From contig JASEFA010000001.1 of assembly GCA_030019365.1 (NCBI GenBank), forward strand, positions 270,953 to 334,952: a DNA stretch of 64,000 nt, read 5' to 3'. The notes beneath the pieces are model-generated. The model was not told where the DNA came from. It saw only the letters and a list, made by a program, of their open reading frames with translations, and did not search any database. A program made the position numbers and the translations under genes. This DNA is from Bacillota bacterium. Its GTDB lineage: Bacteria; Bacillota; Sulfobacillia; JACIYH01. Positions 46,345 to 54,993 of the stretch are shown in pieces (within the stretch, counting starts at the first letter, position 1; each line of letters starts with the position of its first letter).

Positions 46345-47927
46345 ACGCACGGGGGCGTCAGGAATCTCTCGTGCACGGAATCGCCGTGCTGGGGGTGGCC
46401 GGCTTTGTGGCCAAGCTCCTGGGAGCGGCCTACCGCATCCCCCTGACCCGCCTCATCGGGGCGGAGGGCGTGGGCATCTACCAGCTGGCCTATCCCGTCT
46501 ACGTCACCATCCTCTCGGTGGCGCGAGCCGGCATCCCCGTGGCGGTATCCAAGCTCATGGCCGAGTACCACGCTCTGGGAAAGGACTCCCATGCGCGCCG
46601 GGTGTTCCGGGTCAGCCTGTACCTCCTGGTCGCGAGCGGTCTCCTTTTCACCCTGGTGCTGGGGCTGGGTGCAACAACGGTAGCTCGCTGGCTGGGGGAT
46701 CCGCGGGCGGCGCTGGCGCTGGCCGCCGTGGCCCCTGCCATCCTGCTCGTGGCCGCGGGGTCGGCTTTCCGTGGCTACTTCCAGGGCCTGCGTCTCATGA
46801 CCCCCACCGCCATCGCCGACGTAGCCGAGCAATGCGTGCGGGTGGCGGTGATCCTGGGGCTGGCCTGGATGCTTGCGCCCCGGGGGGTGGAGGTGGCTGC
46901 TGCAGGGGCGGCCGGAGCTGCCGTGACCGGGAGCCTGGTGTCTCTGGCGTACGTGGCCGGCCTCTATCTCCGGGGCGGAAACCGGCTGCTCGCCCCGGGG
47001 CGCGCGCCCCGGGGCGAGGATGCTGTGCTGGTACGCAGGATCCTGGCCCTGGGGATTCCGGTGGCTGCTGCCTCTCTCGCCCTGCCGCTCATGGGTTTCC
47101 TGGACGCCGTGATCGTCCAGAACCGCTTGCGGGTGGCCGGGTTTTCTCTGCGCGAGGCCACCACTCTCTACGGTCGCCTCACCGGGCTGGCCATGACCCT
47201 GGTGAACCTCCCCGCAGTGCTGGCCACCGCCATCTCCGCCAACATGGTGCCCTGGGTCTCCCAGGCTTACGCCACCGGCAACCGGCAGGAGCTGGCGCGG
47301 CGTGCTTCGCTGGGCGTGCGGGCCTGCTGCCTCTTTTCGGTGCCGGCCGCGGCGGGACTGCTGGCGCTGGCCACGCCCATCACCAGCCTCCTCTACGCCG
47401 ATCCCCTGGCAGGGCCGGTCCTGGCCTGGGTGTCGCCGGCCGTGCTGTTCCTGAACCTGTACCTGGTGACCACGTCCATCCTGCAGGGCATGGGCATGCC
47501 CACCCTGCCCATATACCATATAGCGGCGGGGGGACTGGCCAAGGTCATCACGTCTTACACCTTGACCGCCATTCCGGCCTGGAATGTGCGCGGTGCTGCC
47601 CTGGGTTCGGTGCTGGCCGATCTGGTAGCCGGATTGCTGAACCTGCGGGCCGTGATGGCGAGAACCGGGCTGGCGCCCGACTGGCGGGGTTGGGTGGCAG
47701 TCCCCGCAGGCGGTTCGCTGGTCATGATACCGGTGGCCCTGGTGCTGGGGCGCTTCTGGCCGTGGGGCCGACACCCTGGTACGCTGGTAGCCATCTTTGC
47801 GGGCACCCTGGTGTACGGCGTGGTGGTCCTGCTGGCAGGTGGAGTGAAGAGGGAGGAAATCGCTTCCCTGCCCGGCGGAGCCAGGGTGCTTGATCTGGCC
47901 GGGCGCCTGCGACTCCCCATCCGCTAA
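46341..47927 (+). CDS. SpoVB/MurJ-type flippase (MOP superfamily)
   Basis: 528 aa, about 14 helices. Starts GIAVLGVAGFVAKLLGAAYR and RIPLTRLIGAEGVGIYQLAYP, the typical polysaccharide/lipid flippase N terminus (SpoVB, MurJ-like). Sporulating bacteria use such proteins for spore cortex lipid II transport. ATG 46341 overlaps the previous stop by ATGA and has GGAGG about 7 nt upstream. Confidence 0.85.
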   Translation: MNARGRQESLVHGIAVLGVAGFVAKLLGAAYRIPLTRLIGAEGVGIYQLAYPVYVTILSVARAGIPVAVSKLMAEYHALGKDSHARRVFRVSLYLLVASGLLFTLVLGLGATTVARWLGDPRAALALAAVAPAILLVAAGSAFRGYFQGLRLMTPTAIADVAEQCVRVAVILGLAWMLAPRGVEVAAAGAAGAAVTGSLVSLAYVAGLYLRGGNRLLAPGRAPRGEDAVLVRRILALGIPVAAASLALPLMGFLDAVIVQNRLRVAGFSLREATTLYGRLTGLAMTLVNLPAVLATAISANMVPWVSQAYATGNRQELARRASLGVRACCLFSVPAAAGLLALATPITSLLYADPLAGPVLAWVSPAVLFLNLYLVTTSILQGMGMPTLPIYHIAAGGLAKVITSYTLTAIPAWNVRGAALGSVLADLVAGLLNLRAVMARTGLAPDWRGWVAVPAGGSLVMIPVALVLGRFWPWGRHPGTLVAIFAGTLVYGVVVLLAGGVKREEIASLPGGARVLDLAGRLRLPIR

Positions 47928-47985
47928 ACGACGGTAGCTGTTGCCCATCCGCTGAAGGCGGTGGCTGAGGAGAGGTGCGGCACGG

Positions 47986-48810
47986 GTGGAAGAAGCGCGG
48001 CTAGAGGATACCGGCAAGGAGCGGCTAGAGGATACCGTCAAGGAGCGGGAGCGCCAGGTGGGCGCAGCCGGGGCGCCCGGCGTGGAAGGCCAGGTTGCAG
48101 CCACCCAGACCGAGGCGGCGGGGGTAGTTGCCTCCGACACCCGGGTAGTGGTGAGGGGTAGGATCTACCGCCGGCTGCTCGTGCGCACCCACGTCATCCG
48201 GACGGGCGAGGAAGTCCCCGCGCTCATGAAAAGATACCTCGGACCTTACGTGCAACCTGGCGACATCGTCTTCGTCGGCCAGAAGGCTGCTGCCGCAGCC
48301 CAGGGCCGCGCCTATCCCGTGGACCAGATCCGGCCCCGCCTGCTGGCCCGGTTTCTATGTCGCTTCGTCCGCAAAGTGGGATATGGTATCGGCCTCGGCA
48401 TCCCCGAGACCATGGAGATGGCCGTCCGGGAAGTGGGGGTATTCCGCATCCTGCTGGCGGCGGTGGTGGGAGCGATTGGCCGCCTTCTGGGCCGCCGCGG
48501 GGACTTCTACCGGGTGGCGGGGCGGGCGGTGGCGGCGATCGACGGCCCCACGCCCTACACGCTGCCTCCGTACAACCGTTACGTGGTGCTCGCCCCCCGC
48601 GACCCCGACGGTCTGGCCCGGCAAATCGCCTCGGCGTTTGCTCCCGTGCGGGTGGCCGCAGCCATCATCGATGCCAACGATATCGGTTGCAACGTGCTGG
48701 GCGCCAGCCCCCGCCTGGACCGGCGCCTGGTGGTGAGCATCATGGGCGACAACCCCATGGGGCAGGGGGTGCAGCGCACCCCCATCGGCATCATCAGGTG
48801 CGCCAGCTAA
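47986..48810 (+). CDS. CofE-like (coenzyme F420-0:glutamate ligase family) protein
   Basis: 274 aa. A basic/acidic N-terminal region encoded by a 24-bp duplication, then VRTHVIRTGEEVPALMKRYL, GDIVFVGQKAAAAAQGR and ASPRLDRRLVVSIMGDNPMGQG, as in the CofE family. In Bacillota many such proteins lack other F420 genes, and their role is unclear. GTG 47986. No other F420-related gene is seen in the window. Confidence 0.65.
   Translation: MEEARLEDTGKERLEDTVKERERQVGAAGAPGVEGQVAATQTEAAGVVASDTRVVVRGRIYRRLLVRTHVIRTGEEVPALMKRYLGPYVQPGDIVFVGQKAAAAAQGRAYPVDQIRPRLLARFLCRFVRKVGYGIGLGIPETMEMAVREVGVFRILLAAVVGAIGRLLGRRGDFYRVAGRAVAAIDGPTPYTLPPYNRYVVLAPRDPDGLARQIASAFAPVRVAAAIIDANDIGCNVLGASPRLDRRLVVSIMGDNPMGQGVQRTPIGIIRCAS
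47997..48044 (+). repeat. 24-bp tandem duplication at the start of the CofE-like gene
   Basis: Units 47997-48020 and 48021-48044 are identical except for one base and encode R-L-E-D-T-G/V-K-E twice. Confidence 0.7.
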
Positions 48811-48879
48811 CGCCCTGCGCGCGCCAGCCTGGAAGCTCCAGGAGGTCGTTCGGGAGGTGGCCGATGCCTTTGAACTCGC

Positions 48880-49071
48880 TTACAACCACCCAGCCGATCC
48901 GGTCCGGTCTTTCGGGCTGAGGTGCAGGTGGATCATCTCTTCTTCCCCGCCGATGCTCTCGCAATCGTCCTCGATGATCACGTCGGGGCCAAAACGCTGA
49001 ACTGCGTGTTGATACCCTTCAACGCTCTGACGAAAGAGCACCTCCCCGTCCGGAGACCCGTACCGGCGCAA
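48880..49071 (-). pseudogene. Short conserved-looking fragment, possibly a gene relic
   Basis: 63 aa from TTG 49071: FGPDVIIEDDCESIGGEEEM and HLHLSPKDRTG resemble the C-terminal part of a larger enzyme, perhaps a uroporphyrinogen-decarboxylase-like fold, but I cannot confirm it. The remaining gap 48811-49146 shows no other gene. Confidence 0.35.
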
Positions 49072-49146
49072 TACGGACCTATCCTTATGCCTGTTTGCGC
49101 AGCCGTTGGGGCCCGGGGGATCCGCCCCGGGCTCCCAGCGGTACGT

Positions 49147-49767
49147 CTAGATGCGGCGGTAGAGACCGATTACCTTGCCCAGTACCTTTACGTCTTTGGC
49201 GCGAATGGGTGCCATGGCCGGGTTCTCCGGCTGGAGCCGCACCCCGTCCTGTTCCTTGAAGAGCCGCTTCACGGTCGCTTCCTCGCCCATGAGCGCCACC
49301 ACGATGTCACCGTTGTCGGCCGACTCCTGCTGGCGGACCACCACGCGGTCGCCGTCCAGGATGCCGGCCCCGATCATGCTGTCGCCGCGCACGGTGAGGA
49401 CGAACATGTTGCCCTCCGTAGTGAGTTCGGGGGGAAGGGGGACGTAGTCTTCTATGTTCTCCACCGCCAGGATGGGTTCACCCGCCGTCACCTTGCCCAC
49501 CAGGGGTACCATGGCCACCTTACCGCGGTAGCGGGTGGTGCCCGGTCCCAGCACCTCGAGGGCGCGGGAAGTCATGCGACCCCGCCTGACCAGGCCCATC
49601 TTCTCCAGACGGTCGAGCTGGGTGTGCACCGACGCCGGCGACCTGAGCCCCACCGCGCGCGCGATCTCCCGCACCGACGGGGGATAGCCGCGCTCTTCCA
49701 GCGACCGCTGGATGAACTCCAGGATGCGCTCCTGCCGCTCGCTGAGTCCCTGCCTGTTCCTGGGCAC
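49147..49767 (-). CDS. lexA: SOS repressor LexA
   Basis: 206 aa. N-terminal winged helix (RQERILEFIQRSLEERGYPP, SPASVHTQLDRLEKMG). C-terminal S24 peptidase: cleavage site VTAGEP (Ala-Gly), catalytic Ser in VRGDSMIGAGI and Lys in EEATVKRL. RecA-stimulated self-cleavage derepresses DNA-repair genes. GTG 49767 has GGGAGG about 7 nt upstream; the longer frame is spacer. Confidence 0.96.
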   Translation of the reverse strand: MPRNRQGLSERQERILEFIQRSLEERGYPPSVREIARAVGLRSPASVHTQLDRLEKMGLVRRGRMTSRALEVLGPGTTRYRGKVAMVPLVGKVTAGEPILAVENIEDYVPLPPELTTEGNMFVLTVRGDSMIGAGILDGDRVVVRQQESADNGDIVVALMGEEATVKRLFKEQDGVRLQPENPAMAPIRAKDVKVLGKVIGLYRRI

Positions 49768-49808
49768 CCCAATTCCTCCCTCCGTACATAGATTCATACC
49801 GCCGGGCC

Positions 49809-49837
49809 ATTGTACCACGTCCCCGCCCCTTTGTAAA
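49809..49837 (-). promoter_or_regulatory. Promoter of lexA
   Basis: On the minus strand TTTACA (49832-49837) and TACAAT (49809-49814) are 17 bp apart, about 42 bp before the lexA start. An inverted repeat TTCGT-N5-ACGAA (49844-49858) lies just upstream of the -35 and may be an operator. Confidence 0.6.
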
Positions 49838-49843
49838 CATCCA

Positions 49844-49858
49844 TTCGTGGTGTACGAA
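49844..49858. promoter_or_regulatory. Candidate operator near lexA: TTCGT-N5-ACGAA
   Basis: Perfect 5-bp inverted repeat with 5-bp spacer next to the lexA -35. It does not match the Bacillus SOS box CGAAC-N4-GTTCG. A LexA site is possible but unproven. Confidence 0.35.
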
Positions 49859-50026
49859 GCCAGGTGGGCCGTCTGGAAGGTAGCTGCCAGTATGAAGGAG
49901 AATACTGCCGTGGCGTCGCCGGGTCCGGTGATGCTGTCCTCTGCGACAGACTCAGCGCCTGGCAAGCCGCCGAGGGCATCGGACGGGTGTATCGAGGAGG
50001 CGGTGGGCGGAAGAGGGGGTGGGCGA

Positions 50027-50995
50027 GTGGCTATCGTGGAGACGGAGCGGCTGGGCAAGACGTACCGCAAGACGTGGGCGGTGAGGGATCTCGACCTGGC
50101 AGTCAAGGAGGGGTGTATCTTTGCCCTCCTGGGGCCCAACGGTGCCGGCAAGACCACCACGGTGAGGATGCTCACTACAGCCATTCCTCCTCATACCGGG
50201 ACGGCCAGGGTGTGCGGATACGACGTGCGTACCCAGTCGTTCCAGGTGAGACGCAACATTGCCCTGGTCCCCCAGGGAGGAGGCCTTACCCACCAGTTCA
50301 ACGTGTATGACAACATCTGGCTCTATCTGGTATTGCGGGGTCTCTCGCCGTGGAAGGCGAAACGCCTGGCGCGCGAGGCCCTGGCACGCTTTGACCTGGC
50401 CGCCCACGCCCGCAAGCGGCCCTCGGAACTGTCGGGCGGGCTGCGGCGCCGGGTGGACGTGGGCCGGGTGCTTGCTTTGCCAGCACAGGTGGTCTTCCTG
50501 GACGAGCCCACCACCGGGCTGGATCCCGTAGCCCGGCGGACGGTGTGGAGCAGCATACGGGAGGCCCGGGAGCGGGGATCCACCGTGTTCCTCACCACCC
50601 AGGCCATGGACGAGGTGCAGGAGCTGGCCGACGAGGTTTGCTTCCTGAGGGAAGGCATGCTGGTCTGGCGGGGCTCCAAAAGGTCTCTGCTGGACGAGCT
50701 GGGGCAGACCGGTGCCTCCCTCGTACTGGAAGACGCGGGGAATGTGACAGGCGGCGTGAGCGCGTCCGAACTGGCGGAGAAAGTGCGTGCCGTGGAGGGC
50801 GTGTTGCGAGCGGAGGCGGTGGGGGAACAGCCTGTCACCCTGCGCCTGCAACTGCAGGGAAACGGGGCCTGCCTGCCCCAGGTGATTTCCCTCCTGTACG
50901 GGTGGGGCCACCGGCTGGCCGGGCTCCAGGTGGGGGCTCCCACCGTGGAGGAAGTCTACCTGCAACTTTTCGGAAGGAGGGAGGCCGGTGCTTAG
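50027..50995 (+). CDS. ABC exporter ATPase
   Basis: 322 aa. Walker A GPNGAGKTT, signature ELSGGLRRRVDVGRVLAL, Walker [14 protein letters not shown] and switch TTQAMDEVQEL. DrrA/NatA-type export ATPase. GTG 50027 has a G-rich ribosome site about 8 nt upstream; an earlier ATG at 49892 is possible. Overlaps the permease gene. Confidence 0.9.
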   Translation: MAIVETERLGKTYRKTWAVRDLDLAVKEGCIFALLGPNGAGKTTTVRMLTTAIPPHTGTARVCGYDVRTQSFQVRRNIALVPQGGGLTHQFNVYDNIWLYLVLRGLSPWKAKRLAREALARFDLAAHARKRPSELSGGLRRRVDVGRVLALPAQVVFLDEPTTGLDPVARRTVWSSIREARERGSTVFLTTQAMDEVQELADEVCFLREGMLVWRGSKRSLLDELGQTGASLVLEDAGNVTGGVSASELAEKVRAVEGVLRAEAVGEQPVTLRLQLQGNGACLPQVISLLYGWGHRLAGLQVGAPTVEEVYLQLFGRREAGA

Positions 50996-51749
50996 GGAGT
51001 TCGGGCTCGTCCTTTACCGGGACCTGCAGGGCCTGCTGAAATGGCCCATGCGGCTCACCGTCCTGGTAGGACCCATCCTGTCCTTCCTGCTGTTTGCCCC
51101 GGCCCTGGGCCGGGCGGTGGGGAACATCCGCGTGGGGACGGTGGAGATGAACTACGCCGCCTTCGTCGTACCCGGCCTGCTGGTGGCCAACTCCATGACC
51201 CTGGGCCAGCAGGCCTGCTTCTCGGTGTGGCTGGACAAGATCACCGGTCAGCTTGAGGTGCTCTTCGCCCTGCCCCTGCGCAGGGCCACCCTGCTGGCCT
51301 CGGGTGCGGCCAAAGCGGTGTTCGACGTGATCCTCGTGAACTCCGCCCTCATGCTCATATCCGTCCCCGTGCTGGCCGGCCAGGTGAGCTGGTCCCTGCG
51401 CGCGGTCCTGCAGGTGTGGGGGGTGTCGGCACTCTCTGCCACGGCCTGGGCCCTGCTGGCCATCGGCGCCTCCGCCATCATCGAGCGCAGCGAGTCTTTC
51501 AACCTTTTCATAAACCTGCTCATCACCCCCCTCATGTTCACCTCCAGCGCCTACTACCCCCTGGCGGCCATCCCGGAGTGGGTGCGGCCCCTGGCCTACG
51601 TGAACCCCCTGACTTACGCCGTCAACCTGCTCCGCGGCCTGCTCAGCGGTGCCCGCGGCTGGCTGGGCGTTGATCTCGCCGTGCTGCTGGTCTTCCTGGT
51701 CCTCTCGGCCGCCTTTGCCGCCATCCTCTATCCGCGTTCCATCAAGTAA
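50988..51749 (+). CDS. ABC-2 type exporter permease
   Basis: 253 aa, about six helices. ABC-2 permease signature: FNLFINLLITPLMFTSSAYY and EWVRPLAYVNPLTYAVNLLR. It pairs with the ATPase just upstream. GTG 50988 overlaps the ATPase stop. Substrate unknown (drug or lipid export is typical). Confidence 0.88.
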   Translation: MLREFGLVLYRDLQGLLKWPMRLTVLVGPILSFLLFAPALGRAVGNIRVGTVEMNYAAFVVPGLLVANSMTLGQQACFSVWLDKITGQLEVLFALPLRRATLLASGAAKAVFDVILVNSALMLISVPVLAGQVSWSLRAVLQVWGVSALSATAWALLAIGASAIIERSESFNLFINLLITPLMFTSSAYYPLAAIPEWVRPLAYVNPLTYAVNLLRGLLSGARGWLGVDLAVLLVFLVLSAAFAAILYPRSIK

Positions 51750-51855
51750 CCGGCGTGCAGAGTGGTGGCGCACCTTTGTCCCGGCGACCGCACGGAGGAG
51801 AGAGGAGGGCAGAACTGGCGTTCGCGAGCTTGGCACAATGGAGGAGGTCGGTGCC

Positions 51856-52590
51856 ATGGAGGATGCAGGGAAGTCGGTCTATTACTTCGCCAGGCCGGGC
51901 CCGGTGAACACGGAGAGGACCCTGGAGTTGGGTATCGCCCGGGCCGTGGAGCTGGGCGCCGGGCACCTGGTGGTGCCGTCACTGACGGGGGAAAGTGCCT
52001 GGCGCGCCTCTCAGAAACTGGAGCAACTCGGGGTGGGGGAGAAACCGGGGCTGGTATGCGTGACCTTTCGCGCCGGGGGCGCCTGGGACGTGACAGGTGA
52101 CCCACCCGACGCCGCCCACTGGAGGGAAGTGCCCGAACTGAGGGCGCGCTGGGAAGAGTGGCGGCGGGAGGGCTTGAGGAGGATCACCTTCGATCGGGCC
52201 ATCTGCGACAGGCTGGCGGGCCGGGGGGTACCCGTGATCCAGGGGACCGACCTGGGTTGCGAGATCGACGCTTCCATAGCCAGGCACCTCGGGGTGCCCG
52301 GGCCCAAGACGGTCATGAAGGAGACGCTGTTCCTCTTCTGCGCGGGGCTGAAGGTAGCGGTTTTCGCCACCCTGACGGCGGCCGACGCCGGGGCCATCCC
52401 GGTCGATGGGGAAGTGGTGGCCTTCGGGGGTATGGAGCAGGGCCTGGACACCGCCGTGGTCATAAAGCCCTCGTATTCCGACGTGGCATTCCATCCCAGG
52501 TACGGCCTGGAAATTCGCGAGTTGATCTGCAAGCCCCGCTCCATGCTCGGGCCGTCCGGCGTGTACTACGACCGGGCCTGGGGCGTCTGA
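51856..52590 (+). CDS. Pyruvate-kinase C-terminal-domain-like protein
   Basis: 244 aa. Begins VYYFARPGPVNTERTLELGI and contains HLVVPSLTGESAWRASQK, the fold of the pyruvate-kinase alpha/beta C-domain, without the catalytic barrel. Later motifs PKTVMKETLFLFCAGLKVAV and IVIKPSYSDVAF-like strands. Many Bacillota carry such stand-alone domains; function unknown. ATG 51856 has GAGGAGG 8 nt upstream. Confidence 0.72.
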   Translation: MEDAGKSVYYFARPGPVNTERTLELGIARAVELGAGHLVVPSLTGESAWRASQKLEQLGVGEKPGLVCVTFRAGGAWDVTGDPPDAAHWREVPELRARWEEWRREGLRRITFDRAICDRLAGRGVPVIQGTDLGCEIDASIARHLGVPGPKTVMKETLFLFCAGLKVAVFATLTAADAGAIPVDGEVVAFGGMEQGLDTAVVIKPSYSDVAFHPRYGLEIRELICKPRSMLGPSGVYYDRAWGV

Positions 52591-52666
52591 CGTTCGGACA
52601 CCGGGAGAGGCTGGCGTCCGGCAGGCGAGGGCCTTCCTGGTGACAACGACGGGGCTGGCCGATTGA

Positions 52667-53719
52667 CTACATCCCGTCAGCGGGGGTGGCGCGCATGGCT
52701 CCTGCCCGGCGGAGCAGGGTCGCGATCTCGGGCGGGGATGGCAGCTTGTGGAGGAGCATGCGCCCGTCGACGTAAACCCCATTGGCGACACCGTGCCAGC
52801 GCATGGCCGCCCGGTCGCGTGTGTCGATGCACTCCAGGCGGACACCCGGATAGCGGCCGAGCCCTGCTTCCAAAGTATGGCGGACCAGGACGGCTGCCGG
52901 GCAGCGACTGTGAAGCAGCACACGGACGTCAACGGTATCCGGCTGGCCGCCTTCGACCAGGGAGAGTTCCGCGGGTGAGAGTTCCGGCCGCGCCTTGATT
53001 AACCTGGGTGGGCCCTTAGTGATGCTACCTGCGCCGTGGGTGCGCGCCGGTGCCCTGACCCCGGCGGTGCTGCCCTGATGCGAAGGCAAGCGATCAGGGG
53101 CGGCGGCATGATACATCAACAGCCGCGGGCCGTCCCTGTCGATTGCTTCGAACCCCAGGCGGGCGAAGAAGGCAGCCGGCATGTAGTCGAAGTATCCCCA
53201 CCAGGTCTCGCGATCGTATGCGATCACCGCCATCGCGGGGGTCGGCCCGTCGCGGAGATCGGGGCAGCCCGGGTCCGCGCCCACGTCGCGCAGGACTTCC
53301 CTGACCAGCCGCCTGGCGATGCCCCGGCCGGCGTACGGCGGTATGACCCATACGCAGTGGATGACCCACGCGCCCTGCGCCTCGACCGGCTCCGCCGCGT
53401 AATCCCCGGGGGCGTACTCCACCAGGCCGGCGGGAATATGGCCGCCGCGGGCCAAAGCTTCGGTAGGGATGGGACCCACCCCCGGATAGTCGATGAACGG
53501 CTCAGAGGGAGCCGGTGCCAGGGCCAGCATCACGCGCAGCCGGTCGGATGCAAGCCCGTTGCGCAGCCAGGTTCTTCTGAGCCCTGCGGCTTCTTCGAGC
53601 CCCTCGGCGGTGCCGCAAGGGGGTTGGGGCGGAGGGTAGACGCAGGGGATCAGGACCACGTCCTCTTCGCCGGGGCGAGCCCGGCGCACCCATGCCTCCG
53701 CCTCAGGCACAAGCACCAC
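52667..53719 (-). CDS. GNAT acetyltransferase fused to a thioredoxin-like domain
   Basis: About 350 aa. The GNAT core shows WVIHCVWVIPPYAGRGIARRL (acetyl-CoA pyrophosphate loop) and YDRETWWGYFDYMPAAFFARLGF. After a basic linker, a C-terminal domain reads VDVRVLLHSRCPAAVLVRHT with a single Cys, like a thioredoxin fold lacking the second Cys. Start among three GTGs near 53719-53710. Substrate unknown. Confidence 0.7.
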   Translation of the reverse strand: MVLVPEAEAWVRRARPGEEDVVLIPCVYPPPQPPCGTAEGLEEAAGLRRTWLRNGLASDRLRVMLALAPAPSEPFIDYPGVGPIPTEALARGGHIPAGLVEYAPGDYAAEPVEAQGAWVIHCVWVIPPYAGRGIARRLVREVLRDVGADPGCPDLRDGPTPAMAVIAYDRETWWGYFDYMPAAFFARLGFEAIDRDGPRLLMYHAAAPDRLPSHQGSTAGVRAPARTHGAGSITKGPPRLIKARPELSPAELSLVEGGQPDTVDVRVLLHSRCPAAVLVRHTLEAGLGRYPGVRLECIDTRDRAAMRWHGVANGVYVDGRMLLHKLPSPPEIATLLRRAGAMRATPADGM

Positions 53720-53881
53720 CCCCCCGCAGGCCTGTCCGGCACGCTCAACGCCATTATACCGTCTTCCCACTCCGGCCGACCCCACCCGCTCAGCTGTTCC
53801 GACCGCAGGCTGGCGGACCCGCTGTTGGCAGGCAGCCCGCTATCCGACCCGCTGTTGCCCGACTGGTGGCGAGCCGCCGGC

Positions 53882-53915
53882 GTCACCTGGTCGCCGGTGT
53901 CACCTGGTCGCCGGT
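53882..53915 (+). repeat. 17-bp direct tandem repeat
   Basis: GTCACCTGGTCGCCGGT twice (53882-53898, 53899-53915), just before the Uma2 promoter; the second unit contributes to the -35 TTGACG. Confidence 0.65.
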
Positions 53916-53944
53916 TGACGGACCGAGGTTGCTGCCGGTAAGAT
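53915..53944 (+). promoter_or_regulatory. Candidate promoter of the Uma2 gene
   Basis: TTGACG (53915-53920) and TAAGAT (53939-53944), 18-bp spacing, about 37 bp before the gene. Confidence 0.45.
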
Positions 53945-53980
53945 CAAGGTACAAGAAGTCGCGGGTGACTCGGAAGCGGG

Positions 53981-54574
53981 GTGACCGCCCTGGAAAACTC
54001 TCACGTCGTGAGGCAAACGACGCCGGAATACCTGCCGGGTCCGCGTCTCACCTACGAGGATTACTGCCGGATGCCGGCCGGGCTGCGCTACGAACTGGTG
54101 GAGGGGGACCTGAGGATGACGCCGTCGCCGAGCACGATCCACCAGAAGATTTCCGGCAGGCTGGAGAGGATTCTGAGAGAGTGGGTTGAGGGACGCCAGC
54201 TGGGAGAAGTGTACGATGCTCCGACCGACGTGGTGTTGAGTGAGCACAACGTGGTCCAGCCCGACATCTTCTACATAAGCCGGGAACGGCTCGGCATCAT
54301 CAAAGAGGCGAACATCCAGGGAGCCCCGGATTTGGTGGTGGAAATCCTCTCACCGAACTCGCTGGAATGGGACCGGGTGACCAAGAGACATCTGTACGCA
54401 AAATACGGCGTGCGTGAGTTCTGGCTGGTCGACCCCGATGGCCGCACCATCGAGGTGGCCGTGCTCCGGGGTGGCGAGCTTGCCACGCTCCAGGTCTACC
54501 CGATGGGGACCACGCTCGCCAGCCCGCTGCTGCGGGGCCTCCAGGTTCCTCTCGACCAAGTGTTCGGGCAATAG
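53981..54574 (+). CDS. Uma2-family (DUF820) putative restriction endonuclease-fold protein
   Basis: 197 aa. PD-(D/E)xK-fold elements of Uma2: YELVEGDLRMTPSPSTIHQ, VVQPDIFYIS (the Asp) and APDLVVEILSPNSLEWD with the E-x-L core, then KRHLYAKYGVREFWLVDPDG. GTG 53981. Family members are often found in accessory regions; no cognate partner is visible. Function unknown. Confidence 0.85.
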   Translation: MTALENSHVVRQTTPEYLPGPRLTYEDYCRMPAGLRYELVEGDLRMTPSPSTIHQKISGRLERILREWVEGRQLGEVYDAPTDVVLSEHNVVQPDIFYISRERLGIIKEANIQGAPDLVVEILSPNSLEWDRVTKRHLYAKYGVREFWLVDPDGRTIEVAVLRGGELATLQVYPMGTTLASPLLRGLQVPLDQVFGQ

Positions 54575-54623
54575 GCCAGGATGCGACAGGTGCTCTGCGG
54601 TTTGCTGCGGTAAGGAAAAAGTC

Positions 54624-54915
54624 GTGTACGTTCTTGGTGTGATGGGTTCGCCGCGCAGACGCGGTAACAGCGATCTGCTGCTTGAGGCTGCCCTCGACGC
54701 CGTAGGGCAGGGGGCGCGGGGGGACAGAGTGTACCGTACGATCTAAACATCCGTCCGTGCCGGGCCTGCGAAGGCTGCCGCGCCGGAGACGGATGTATGC
54801 AGGAGGACGACATGCAACTCCTGTGTCCCGGATCCGGGATGCGGATGGCCCCGTCATCGCCACGCCCATGTACCGCTGGGCGCGGTGGCGGGCAAGCGCG
54901 GTGAGGTCGTAAACA
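54624..54915 (+). pseudogene. Iron-sulfur flavoprotein / NADPH-dependent FMN reductase pseudogene
   Basis: Starts YVLGVMGSPRRRGNSDLLLE, the flavodoxin-like FMN-binding loop, then a frame change gives RPCRACEGCRRAGDGC (cysteine cluster), and a second change gives DADGPVIATPMYRW (FMN-binding). At least two frameshifts; the gene is not functional. Confidence 0.65.
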
Positions 54916-54993
54916 ACCACCACGCCATGGCCAGAGCCGCTTCTAGGTCCTATAATATACATTATGTTTACATCACCAAATCGTTTACGGCGG

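Noticed and set aside
45812..47893. Long plus-strand frame of 693 codons across the PLP and flippase genes
   Set aside because: Arg/Gly/Pro shadow of two recognisable genes in other frames.
54951..54956. TATAAT in an AT-rich patch after the histidine kinase
   Set aside because: No -35 at a proper distance and no gene starts downstream on the plus strand.
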